Source: CAVZVZ01 sp963778895
Lineage (GTDB): Bacteria > Actinomycetota > Acidimicrobiia > Acidimicrobiales > Acidimicrobilacustridaceae
Assembly: GCA_963778895.1 (NCBI GenBank)
Contig: CAVZVZ010000005.1
Span: 1,736,001-1,800,000 of the forward strand
Direction of reading: 5' to 3'
Length of the DNA stretch: 64,000 nucleotides
How positions within the stretch are numbered: position 1 is the first letter of the stretch; every line of letters starts with the position of its first letter. This document shows, one piece after another, positions 1 to 6,996 of the stretch. A model generated the notes under the pieces. That model was not told the DNA's origin, did not search any database, and saw nothing but the letters and a program-made list of their open reading frames with translations. A program made the position numbers and the translations under genes.

Positions 1-468
1 GCCCTGCACGGTCGCCGCGTCGCCGTCGGCGATGCGGGCGGACTCGAGGTCGTCGCCGACGGCTTGGCCAAGGCGTTGCAACATGCCGGAGCGACGGTGG
101 CGGTGCTCCACCACCCGGATCCCTCGGCGCAGGCCGCAGAGGCGAACCATTTCGAAGCCGACGTGTTCCTCGGCTTGACCGTCGACGAGGCCGGTCCTTG
201 TTGGGCCGCCTACTACTCCACCGAGGGCTTCGAGAGCGCCGGTGGTCGTCGGCTGGCCAGCCTCGTGGTCGCCATGCTCAGCGGTGACGCTGCGCTGGAG
301 GTCGAACCGGCGAAGGGCATGCGGCTGCCGATCCTGCGCGAGACGCGGATGCCTGCGGTGCTGTGCTCGGTGGGTCCTCCGACCGCCGTGGTGGCGACCA
401 GCCCGACGCTCGCGCGGGGTTTGGCCCGGGTGCTCGACCAGTGGGCCGCGGCACCGGTCGAGACCTGA
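1..468 (+). CDS. N-acetylmuramoyl-L-alanine amidase, C-terminal part (CwlM-like)
   Basis: The frame is open from base 1 to TGA at 466-468, so about 155 C-terminal residues are seen and the N-terminus lies outside the window. The text AANHFEADVFLGLTVDEAG followed by YYSTEGFESAGGRRLA and a late GMRLPILRETRMPAVLCSVG matches the second half of the Amidase_3 (zinc amidase) fold, where a Glu near the end of the domain is catalytic. An amidase gene next to parB is typical of the actinomycete origin region (cwlM in mycobacteria). It is convergent with parB. Whether it cuts peptidoglycan or is a regulatory homologue like mycobacterial CwlM cannot be decided without the N-terminal half. Confidence 0.75.
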   Translation, partial: ALHGRRVAVGDAGGLEVVADGLAKALQHAGATVAVLHHPDPSAQAAEANHFEADVFLGLTVDEAGPCWAAYYSTEGFESAGGRRLASLVVAMLSGDAALEVEPAKGMRLPILRETRMPAVLCSVGPPTAVVATSPTLARGLARVLDQWAAAPVET

Positions 469-517
469 TCTGGGCGCCCCCTGGCCGCCTGCAGGCGACC
501 CAAACGGGTCGAATCGG

Positions 518-550
518 CCATCCACATCCTGTGGCCAACCCTGTGGTTAA
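518..550. promoter_or_regulatory. Cluster of DnaA-box-like 9-mers
   Basis: The gap between the convergent amidase and parB genes holds ccatccaca (518-526), tgtggccaa (530-538) and tgtggttaa (542-550). The last has one mismatch to TGTGGATAA and the first two have two mismatches each. The three start 12 bases apart. The spacing suggests ordered DnaA binding, but the matches are imperfect and the function is inferred. Confidence 0.3.
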
Positions 551-572
551 CCCTTCAGCTGGGTGGCGCGCG

Positions 573-1502
573 TCACGCCGACGGCGTCGGTTTCGTGATC
601 ACGCCGTAGATCCGCTCGAGGTCGTCGAGCGTGGAGAACTCGATCTGGATGCGACCTCGATTGGCCCCCATCGATACCTGGACGCGGGTGTCGAGATGGT
701 CACCGAGCAACGATTCGAGCTCCAGGAGGGCCGAGGGCTTGGTCGCCCCGGGGGTGGCCCGCGTGGTCCCCGCCGCGTCGCTCTCGGGTGGTGCCGAGGT
801 GGTGTGGGCACTGTCGCCCTGCACCTGTCGGCGCACGAGATCCTCGACCTCGCGCACGGTCAATTCCTCGTCCACGGCCAGCTGCGCCAGCTCTTGTTGA
901 AAGCTGCTCTCGGGGGCACCGAGAAGGGCGCGAGCATGCCCCGCCGACAGCCGGCCCTCGGCGACGTAGCGCTGCACCACAGGAGGCAGCTGCAGGAGAC
1001 GGACGGTGTTGGCGATGGTGGATCGGCTCTTGCCCACCCGCCGAGCGACCTCCTCCTGCTTCAGGCCGAACTCGTCGAGCAGTTGCTGATAGGCCGCCGC
1101 CTCCTCGAGCGGGTTGAGGTTCTCGCGGTGGAGGTTCTCGACCAAGGCTTGCTCGAGGGACTCGGTGGTATCGGCCGTGCGAACCAGGGCCGGGATCGAT
1201 GTGAGACCGGCCTTCTGCGCGGCCCGCCAGCGGCGCTCACCGGCGATCAACTCGTACTGGTCCGGCGCCACCTCTCGCAGCAGCACGGGCTGGAGGACAC
1301 CGACCTCGTTGACCGAGGTGGTCAGGGTTTCGAGGGCGTTCTCGTCGAAGTGGCTACGCGGTTGATAGGGGTTCGGCTGGACCTGGGTGACCAGCACCTC
1401 GCGAAGCTGCGACCCGGTCGTCTGGTCGGTCTCGGATTCGCTGGTCGTGGCGGGGATGAGCGCCCCAAGACCCTTACCCAGCCCGCTGCGACGTCCCACC
1501 AC
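573..1502 (-). CDS. parB: Chromosome partition protein ParB
   Basis: ParB binds parS, spreads as a CTP-dependent clamp and works with ParA to segregate origins. From the GTG at 1502 the protein is 309 residues. It begins with the typical RRSGLGKGLGALIP, then QPNPYQPRSHFDE, the GERRWRAAQKAGL CTP-binding box, the ENLHRENLNPLEEA motif, a helix-turn-helix (EEVARRVGKSRSTIANTVRLL) and a short C-terminal dimer domain. A strong AAGGAGGT lies a few bases upstream of two adjacent GTG codons (1502 and 1499), which fixes the start and excludes the open frame that continues upstream inside parA. It overlaps the end of parA by 29 bases, so translation is probably coupled. The two parS sites lie just upstream of parA. 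Confidence 0.95.
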   Translation of the reverse strand: MVGRRSGLGKGLGALIPATTSESETDQTTGSQLREVLVTQVQPNPYQPRSHFDENALETLTTSVNEVGVLQPVLLREVAPDQYELIAGERRWRAAQKAGLTSIPALVRTADTTESLEQALVENLHRENLNPLEEAAAYQQLLDEFGLKQEEVARRVGKSRSTIANTVRLLQLPPVVQRYVAEGRLSAGHARALLGAPESSFQQELAQLAVDEELTVREVEDLVRRQVQGDSAHTTSAPPESDAAGTTRATPGATKPSALLELESLLGDHLDTRVQVSMGANRGRIQIEFSTLDDLERIYGVITKPTPSA

Positions 1503-2628
1503 TGACCTCCTTCGCCAACTCGCGATACGCGATTGCACCACGAGAACTCGGATCGAACGTGATGATGGGCTGCCCGTAGGACGGTGCCTCGGAGAGCCGC
1601 ACGGTGCGGGGCACGACGTGCTTGAGCACCTTCTGACCGAAGTGCGCTCGCACCTCTTGGGCAACCTGCTCCGCCAGCTTGGTGCGGGCGTCGTACATGA
1701 CGAGGATGATGGCACTCACCTCGAGGGCCGGGTTCAGGTTCCGCTGCACCAGCTCGACGTTGCGCAGCAACTGACCCAGGCCCTCCAAGGCGTAGTACTC
1801 GCATTGGATGGGGACGAGTACCTCGGTGGCCGCCGCGAAGGCGTTGACCGTGAGTAGCCCGAGCGAAGGCGGGCAGTCGATGAGGACGTAGTCGAAGTCG
1901 TCTTTCACCTCACCGAGGGCATTGCGAAGCTTGAGCTCGCGGCTGAAGGCGGGCACCAACTCGATCTCGGCGCCGGCCAGATCGAGGCTGGCGGGGGCCA
2001 CGAAGAGGTTCCGCACGGAGGAGCCCTCGATGCAGTCGTCGATCGGTGCGTCGTTGATGATCACGTCGTACATGGAGGCGTCGAGCGCCCGGATGTTGAT
2101 CCCGAGGCCGGTGCTGGCGTTGCCCTGTGGATCCAGGTCGACGACCAAGGTCCGGAAGCCCTGCTCGGCCAAGCAGGCTCCGAGGTTGATGGCGGTGGTG
2201 GTCTTTCCCACGCCACCCTTCTGGTTGGCCACCGCGATCAAGCGGGGCAGCTCCCGCAGGGTCGACGCAACCGCGCCGGCATCCACCACCCGTTCGGCCA
2301 ATTCGAGGTCGGGAGGGAGGTCAATGGGGCGGCTGGGGTCGCTCGCCACGCCCGGGTCAGCCGGGGCCGCGTCTGCGGGGGCGGCACTCGTTTCGGCCGC
2401 ATCGACCAACGCCGACGACTCAGGGGTCATGTCATCCTCCGGGGGTGCCGGCGGGTCGGCCGGCACGGTGTCTGGTGGGTTCGGAGTCTCTCCAGTGTCC
2501 GGAGAAGTGGCGTCCGGAGAAGGAGTGTCCGAAGAAGTCGGGGCGGAGTCGGGCGATCCCCCGGGGAGAAAGCGTCGCAACAGCCCGAAACCCGAGGGAC
2601 CGGCAGCATCAGGGTGCTCCGCGGTCAC
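1474..2628 (-). CDS. parA: Chromosome partition ATPase ParA (Soj family)
   Basis: ParA is the nucleoid-bound ATPase that moves ParB-parS complexes. The protein has 384 residues. The deviant Walker A KGGVGKTTT is at 137-145, VVDLDPQGNAS at 162-172 and the DYVLIDCPPSLG Walker B region near 245. The ATPase core starts only near residue 128. The first 128 residues are rich in Pro, Ala, Asp and Ser and look disordered, which is longer than in most ParA proteins. The start is GTG with AGGA eight bases upstream. The other possible in-frame starts lie inside the disordered part, so the true N-terminus is uncertain. It is transcribed with parB. Confidence 0.94.
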   Translation of the reverse strand: MTAEHPDAAGPSGFGLLRRFLPGGSPDSAPTSSDTPSPDATSPDTGETPNPPDTVPADPPAPPEDDMTPESSALVDAAETSAAPADAAPADPGVASDPSRPIDLPPDLELAERVVDAGAVASTLRELPRLIAVANQKGGVGKTTTAINLGACLAEQGFRTLVVDLDPQGNASTGLGINIRALDASMYDVIINDAPIDDCIEGSSVRNLFVAPASLDLAGAEIELVPAFSRELKLRNALGEVKDDFDYVLIDCPPSLGLLTVNAFAAATEVLVPIQCEYYALEGLGQLLRNVELVQRNLNPALEVSAIILVMYDARTKLAEQVAQEVRAHFGQKVLKHVVPRTVRLSEAPSYGQPIITFDPSSRGAIAYRELAKEVSGGTSQRAG

Positions 2629-2677
2629 TCGGCCAATCCTTCACGGTGGCCTTGTGCGGGTCAAGGACTCCGACCCG

Positions 2678-2693
2678 TGTTTCACGTGAAACT
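2678..2693. promoter_or_regulatory. parS: parS site, 15/16 match
   Basis: The 16-mer TGTTTCACGTGAAACT differs from the universal parS palindrome TGTTTCACGTGAAACA only at the last base. It lies 50 bases upstream of the parA start, a usual place for ParB to bind and also to repress its own operon. Confidence 0.93.
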
Positions 2694-2748
2694 TGCGAGA
2701 AGGGGTGGCGCAAACGCCACCGCCCCACCACGCGGATCAGTCGAGCCA

Positions 2749-2764
2749 TGTTTCACGTGAAACA
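2749..2764. promoter_or_regulatory. parS: parS site, perfect match
   Basis: TGTTTCACGTGAAACA is a perfect 16-base parS palindrome. It is 71 bases from the first copy (start to start), both lying between parA and rsmG. Two clustered sites close to oriC are expected for a ParABS loading zone. Confidence 0.97.
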
Positions 2765-2805
2765 CGCTCCCGGCCCGTCGCTGGTCAGACCAGTCCCGTC
2801 GCCAC

Positions 2806-3429
2806 TCAAAACAGCGGGCGCTTGGCCGGGACGCCGTCGCGGCGGGGATAGCGCTCCGGGCACGGCGCGATTTGCCGGAAGCGGACGAAACCTGGGCTCG
2901 CGGGTGGATCCGCCTCCAGACCCAACGCCGCCATGCCGTCCTCCGGCCATCGATCCGTATCCTCAGGCGGTTCGCTCACGACGAGGTATCCGCCTGCGGC
3001 CAGGAACGGGGCCGCACATTCCGCCACCACCGCGGGCCGGCCGAAGGATCGGGCCACCACTGCGGCCATGGTCCCTCGGCGATCGGGATCCCGGCCCGAC
3101 AGCTCCGCGCGCCGGTGGTCGACGACGACCCGGTCAGCCAACCCCAGCTCCTGCACCGCCGAAACCAGGAACTCCGCCCGGCGGGCGTTGGCGTCGAGCA
3201 GCACCCATTCGCTGTGGGGCCAGGCCAGCGCGAGGACCAGTCCGGGGAGCCCCGCTCCGCTCCCGAGGTCGAGCGCCCGGTCCGGCGGGGCACCTACGGC
3301 CGCGAGGAAACGGTCGGCGTGGGCAAGGTGGGGCTCGATCCCCCCAGGACCGATGAATCCCCGGCGCTGTGCCTCGAGAAGGATCTCGGTCAGCATCGGC
3401 GCGCTATCTCCATCCAACGCAGGCCGCAT
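2806..3429 (-). CDS. rsmG: 16S rRNA (guanine527-N7)-methyltransferase RsmG
   Basis: RsmG (GidB) uses SAM to methylate G527 of 16S rRNA; loss of this methylation is known to give low-level streptomycin resistance. The 207-residue protein carries the SAM-binding motif LDLGSGAGLPGLVLA at about 53-67, the acidic VLLDANARRAEFL strand end and RSFGRPAVVAECAAPFL. It is slightly shorter than Gram-negative RsmG. ATG at 3429 is used; a second ATG at 3396 is possible. It sits between the parS sites and jag, as in other actinomycetes. Confidence 0.92.
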   Translation of the reverse strand: MRPALDGDSAPMLTEILLEAQRRGFIGPGGIEPHLAHADRFLAAVGAPPDRALDLGSGAGLPGLVLALAWPHSEWVLLDANARRAEFLVSAVQELGLADRVVVDHRRAELSGRDPDRRGTMAAVVARSFGRPAVVAECAAPFLAAGGYLVVSEPPEDTDRWPEDGMAALGLEADPPASPGFVRFRQIAPCPERYPRRDGVPAKRPLF

Positions 3430-3476
3430 TCACCGCTGGCTGCATCCGACGCAGGAACGCAGCCGGCACAGGCCGG

Positions 3477-4553
3477 TCAGGTTGCCGGCAGGATCACCAC
3501 GCGGCGACGAGGATCCTCGCCCTCGGACGTGGTCGCGACGCCGTCGATCTCGTTGATCGTGTCGTGGACCACCTTGCGGTCCGACGCGTTCATCGGCTCG
3601 AGCGCCTTCTGGACGCCGCTGGCCTTGACCTCATCCGCCACCGTGCGGGTGAAGCGCTCGAGCGCCTCCCGGCGGCGCTGGCGGTAGCCGCCGACGTCGA
3701 TGCGGAAGCGACCGCGCGGGTTGCCCTCGGCGCGGCGCTGGACCACCGTGCGGGCCAGTTCCTGCACGGCCATGAGCGTCTGCCCCTTCGGGCCGATGAG
3801 CAGCCCCAGATCGTCCCCGACGATCTGGACCTCGAGCATCTCGTCGTCGACCTGTTCCGTCTGCAGATCGCCGTCCAGATCGAACGCCTCGACCAGACCG
3901 TCCAGGAAATCCTGCACGATCTCCCCTTGCTCCTCGAGTGACACTTCGCTCGTCATGTCCTGCTCTCCCGGTTTCGTATCCCCATCGACATCTCTTGCGG
4001 CCGAGCCGTTCCTCGAGCCCTGCCGGCCGGAGCCGGCACCCTGGCCCGAATTGGCACCCCGGCCCCGCCCGCCCCGCCGACGGCGGTTGCGGCTGCCCGA
4101 CCCGCTCGGCGCGCCCTCGCGGTCGCCCGCGGCCCCGTTGCCGGCGGACCCGTCCTCGGACACCTTCTCGTCCACCGGGGCGCCCGCCGATTTCGGGGAG
4201 CCCTCATCTTGGCCGGCTCGGGCCCCGGCGGCCTGCTTGCTCCCGCGTCCGCCCGAGCTCTGTTTTCCCGAACCCTGGCTGCCGGAACCCTGCCTGCCCC
4301 CGCGAGACCGCCCACTGCTGCGCTCACCGGTACGTCCTCGGCGCCGCCGATCGCGGCGGTCGTCCTTGGCGCGCGGCTGGGTCGGACGGATGCGCGCTCG
4401 CACCCGCGCCTCGCGGCGCACTCGGCCGAACAAGCCCGCTTTGGCTTCCTCGACGATCTCGAACTCGGCATCCGGCTCATCGACCCCGAGTCGATCGAGT
4501 GCGGCCTCTTTGGCCTCATCGATCGACCGGCCGGTCGTCTCGACCCATTCCAC
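3477..4553 (-). CDS. jag: Jag/KhpB family RNA-binding protein with long RG-rich linker
   Basis: Jag (KhpB) proteins are KH-R3H RNA binders, usually encoded beside yidC and linked to cell shape control. The 358-residue protein has an N-terminal Jag domain (about 1-58, with ETTGRSIDEAKEAALDRLG), then about 150 residues very rich in Arg, Gly and Ser (RRRRGGRGRGA and similar), then a KH domain with LLIGPKGQTLMAVQELA near 250-265 and a C-terminal R3H domain with ALERFTRTVADEV and EPMNASDRKVVHD. The linker is much longer than in Bacillus Jag and resembles an RGG-type disordered segment. It starts eight bases after the yidC stop, in the same operon. Confidence 0.9.
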   Translation of the reverse strand: MEWVETTGRSIDEAKEAALDRLGVDEPDAEFEIVEEAKAGLFGRVRREARVRARIRPTQPRAKDDRRDRRRRGRTGERSSGRSRGGRQGSGSQGSGKQSSGGRGSKQAAGARAGQDEGSPKSAGAPVDEKVSEDGSAGNGAAGDREGAPSGSGSRNRRRRGGRGRGANSGQGAGSGRQGSRNGSAARDVDGDTKPGEQDMTSEVSLEEQGEIVQDFLDGLVEAFDLDGDLQTEQVDDEMLEVQIVGDDLGLLIGPKGQTLMAVQELARTVVQRRAEGNPRGRFRIDVGGYRQRRREALERFTRTVADEVKASGVQKALEPMNASDRKVVHDTINEIDGVATTSEGEDPRRRVVILPAT

Positions 4554-4561
4554 GTGGGGAT

Positions 4562-5767
4562 CTACCTCTTCTTCTTGCGGGCGCGTGGCTGCAGCGTGGG
4601 CGACGGCGGCGTACTGGATCCCCCGTTGTTGCCCTTCGAACTGCGGCTCGTCGTGCGTCCCGACTTTTGGTTGCGCCCGTTGGAAGCCGCGACCTTGGTC
4701 GGCTTGCTGGCGGGCTCGGTCTTGGCCTGGGCCTTGGCGGGCTCGGGCTGCTTGGGCTCCGACTTCTTCGGCTCGGACTTCTTCGGCTCCGGCTTCTTGG
4801 CGGCGGCCCTGCGGCCGGCGGTCTTGGTCGCCGTGGTCTTCTTCGCGCCGTCGGAGTCGCTCCCGTCGGTGATCGCCTTGGTCGACCCCTTCGTCGAGCC
4901 TTTGGTCGACTCCTTCACCTTCTGGCGGTTCTCCTTCTGCTCGTCACGGCTCATGCCGTAGATGCTGCGGGAGATGAACGCCTGCTGCCCGATCCGGTAG
5001 AGGTTCGAGGTGGCGAAGTAGAGGACCAGGCCGGCGGGCAAACCGAAGGAGATCAGCGGCAGGAAGAACGGCATGATCTTGGTGATCTGCTGCATCTGGG
5101 GATTGGCCGCTTGGCTCGACTGCGACATGCGGCCTTGGATCTGACGCTGCTGCACGAAGCCGGTCACGGCCACGATGGCGATGAGCACCAGGTAGGGCAG
5201 CGCGTGCAGCACACCCTGGCCGAGCGCCTTGCTCGCCGACTCGGACAAGTCGATGCCGAACGCACTCATCTGCGTGGTGTTGGCCAGATCGTTGTAGAGG
5301 TTCGACGAGTGGTTGACGTAGGCCGGATCGAACGCACGTACGACGTTGGGGATCTTGGGGACCGGGCTGACCCCGCTGGTGAGCTGGCCTGATACCCAAC
5401 CAGTGTTGAAACCCAACGCGGGCTGACGCACGGTGAGGCCGCGCAGGACCTGGTAGAGGACGATGAACACCGGCGCCTGCACAAGGAGCGGCAGACACCC
5501 CCCCAAGGGGCTGATGTCGTTCTCCTTGTAGAACTTCAGCAGCTCTTCGTTCAGCTTCTGGCGATCGTCCTTGTACCTCGCCTGGATCTTGCGCATCTCG
5601 GGCTGGAGCTGCTGCATGATCATCATCGACCGGGTGCCCTTGAGCGTCAGCGGCGTGACGATGATCATCACCAGCAGCGTGAGCAGGATGATCGAGATCG
5701 CGAAGTTCGGAATCAGGCTGTAGAACCAGGCCAGGATGTTGGCGAAGAGTTGGAAGAAGGCGCTCAT
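4562..5767 (-). CDS. yidC: Membrane protein insertase YidC
   Basis: YidC inserts and folds inner-membrane proteins, alone or with Sec. The 401-residue protein has the short actinobacterial form without a large periplasmic domain. A first membrane helix (PNFAISIILLTLLVMIIVTP) is followed by the cytoplasmic helical hairpin QQLQPEMRKIQARYKDD, then LGGCLPLLVQAPVFIVLYQVL and two further helices, ending IGQQAFISRSIYGM near 280. The last 120 residues are a Lys/Pro/Glu/Ala tail with KKSEP-type repeats, probably disordered and ribosome-facing. The start codon overlaps the yidD stop by four bases (ATGA), implying coupled translation. Confidence 0.94.
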   Translation of the reverse strand: MSAFFQLFANILAWFYSLIPNFAISIILLTLLVMIIVTPLTLKGTRSMMIMQQLQPEMRKIQARYKDDRQKLNEELLKFYKENDISPLGGCLPLLVQAPVFIVLYQVLRGLTVRQPALGFNTGWVSGQLTSGVSPVPKIPNVVRAFDPAYVNHSSNLYNDLANTTQMSAFGIDLSESASKALGQGVLHALPYLVLIAIVAVTGFVQQRQIQGRMSQSSQAANPQMQQITKIMPFFLPLISFGLPAGLVLYFATSNLYRIGQQAFISRSIYGMSRDEQKENRQKVKESTKGSTKGSTKAITDGSDSDGAKKTTATKTAGRRAAAKKPEPKKSEPKKSEPKQPEPAKAQAKTEPASKPTKVAASNGRNQKSGRTTSRSSKGNNGGSSTPPSPTLQPRARKKKR

Positions 5768-6069
5768 CGAGGCGGCTTTCGTGGGGAGTGGTCAGATCGG
5801 GCCGGGACGGGGTCGAAGCCATGGCCGCCCCAGGGGTGGCAACGGCTGATCCGGCGCACCGCGAGCCAGCTGCCGCGCGCCGCGCCATGGGCCTCCACGG
5901 CCTCCAACGCGTACGTCGAACACGTGGGCACATACCGACACGGAGACGGCCGCCAGGCGAAAAGGCGCTGGTAGAGGAGGATGAACGACCGCAGGACTCG
6001 AGCGGCCGGGGTCGGGGCGCCCGTCGCCACGGGACCCGCCGATACTGCCACCTCGGCGCGACTCATCAT
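5764..6069 (-). CDS. yidD: Membrane protein insertion efficiency factor YidD
   Basis: YidD is a small protein thought to help YidC. The 101 residues contain the family hallmark LLYQRLFAWRPSPCRYVPTC and STYALEAVEAHG, then RRISRCHPWGGHGFDPVP, with the three conserved Cys of the family. The gene overlaps the rnpA stop and the yidC start by four bases on each side. The longer N-terminus before RVLRSFILLYQ (about 24 residues) is not conserved and may be partly untranslated. Confidence 0.93.
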   Translation of the reverse strand: MMSRAEVAVSAGPVATGAPTPAARVLRSFILLYQRLFAWRPSPCRYVPTCSTYALEAVEAHGAARGSWLAVRRISRCHPWGGHGFDPVPARSDHSPRKPPR

Positions 6070-6440
6070 CGACCCTCGCGGCTCGCACGCCGTGCGGCCG
6101 GAATCTGCGCCAAGGCTTTCTCCAAGGTCCTCTTCAGTTCCTGATATGAGAGCGTGGTGACGTCGGACCGGGTGCTCACGAGATACGTCCCGGGCCCGAC
6201 GAGAGACTCTGGCTGAGCGACGAGCTCACGAAGGATCGAACGGAGTTGGCGCCGCACGCGGTTCCTGCGCACAGCTCCTCCAACACGACGACCCACCGCG
6301 AACGCGACTTTCGGGGGTTCGGCCTCAGCCACCGGGGTGGCTTCGGGCAGGAAGGCTACCGTCACCGGACCCTGCCGGACCCGGTACCCGTCCCGGCGCA
6401 ACGCGGCGAAGGCGGCGCCGTCGCGGACCCGCCAGATCAG
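6066..6440 (-). CDS. rnpA: Ribonuclease P protein component RnpA (probable CTG start)
   Basis: RnpA is the protein subunit of RNase P, which matures tRNA 5' ends. The core shows the RNR signature in GGAVRRNRVRRQLRSILREL plus VAFAVGRRVG. No ATG, GTG or TTG exists in frame between the conserved core and GTG at 6590, a point upstream of the whole rpmH gene. The most economical start is CTG at 6440, which overlaps the rpmH stop as CTGA and would give MIWRVRDGAAF and 124 residues, the usual family size. The alternative is an N-terminally extended protein of 174 or more residues with rpmH nested inside, as reported for Thermus. The identity is sure; the start is not. Confidence 0.85.
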   Translation of the reverse strand: MIWRVRDGAAFAALRRDGYRVRQGPVTVAFLPEATPVAEAEPPKVAFAVGRRVGGAVRRNRVRRQLRSILRELVAQPESLVGPGTYLVSTRSDVTTLSYQELKRTLEKALAQIPAARRASREGR

Positions 6441-6571
6441 GCCGACAGGCGGTGCCGACCCTTGAGCCGGCGGGAGCGCAGAACACGTCGACCGGCGCGG
6501 GTCGACATGCGATGCCGGAACCCGTGACGCTTCGCCCGTCGGCGAGTATTCGGCTGGTACGTTCGTTTCAC
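6437..6571 (-). CDS. rpmH: 50S ribosomal protein bL34
   Basis: The 44-residue product starts VKRTYQPNTRRRAKRHGFR and ends with RSRRLKGRHRLSA, a textbook bL34 of the exit-tunnel region of the large subunit. The GTG start at 6571 is preceded by GAGGAGG with a six-base spacer, a strong ribosome binding site. It is the first gene of the leftward operon rpmH-rnpA-yidD-yidC-jag, directly upstream of dnaA in opposite direction. Confidence 0.96.
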   Translation of the reverse strand: MKRTYQPNTRRRAKRHGFRHRMSTRAGRRVLRSRRLKGRHRLSA

Positions 6572-6996
6572 TTCGGGCCTCCTCGACCACTGAACCCTCG
6601 AGCACTGGGGGCCGGCGCGTGTCGTGTGCCCACGGCCGGGACACGCAAAAAAGTGACATCGGTCACGCCCTACCGGAGTGATGCGGACAGGGTGATGCTT
6701 GTAGAACAGGTGACGCTCACAGAACAATGGTGCCGGCGGGAGCCGACACCTCCCCGCGAGGCTAGAGCCGCGCGACGAACGCGCGCCAACCGGGGCCCAG
6801 ATTGTAAGGCGCGAACCTCCAACAGCGCGCCTGACCAGCCTGAACGAGCCCCGAAACCAGCCCTTGCGCTACCCCGGGTACCGGGTGCTACGTTCCCCCT
6901 CCACACCGGTTCGGGACCCGATCACCGCCGATCTCCCGGCCGGATCCGGCACCTATTCGACCCGGTCACGGGCGTCGTGTCGGCTTTTCCACAGGT
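6572..6996. promoter_or_regulatory. rpmH-dnaA divergent intergenic region
   Basis: These 425 bases hold the divergent promoters of rpmH and dnaA. I see no gene in them. There is a repeated AGAACA element around 6700-6725. A DnaA-box-like TTTTCCACA (6985-6993, one mismatch to TTATCCACA) lies just before the annotated dnaA start, fitting autoregulation by DnaA. Promoter hexamers are too weak to assign. Confidence 0.5.

Noticed and set aside
363..1505. A 380-codon plus-strand frame opposite parB
   Set aside because: Shadow of ParB; no family likeness, and ParB has a clear start signal.
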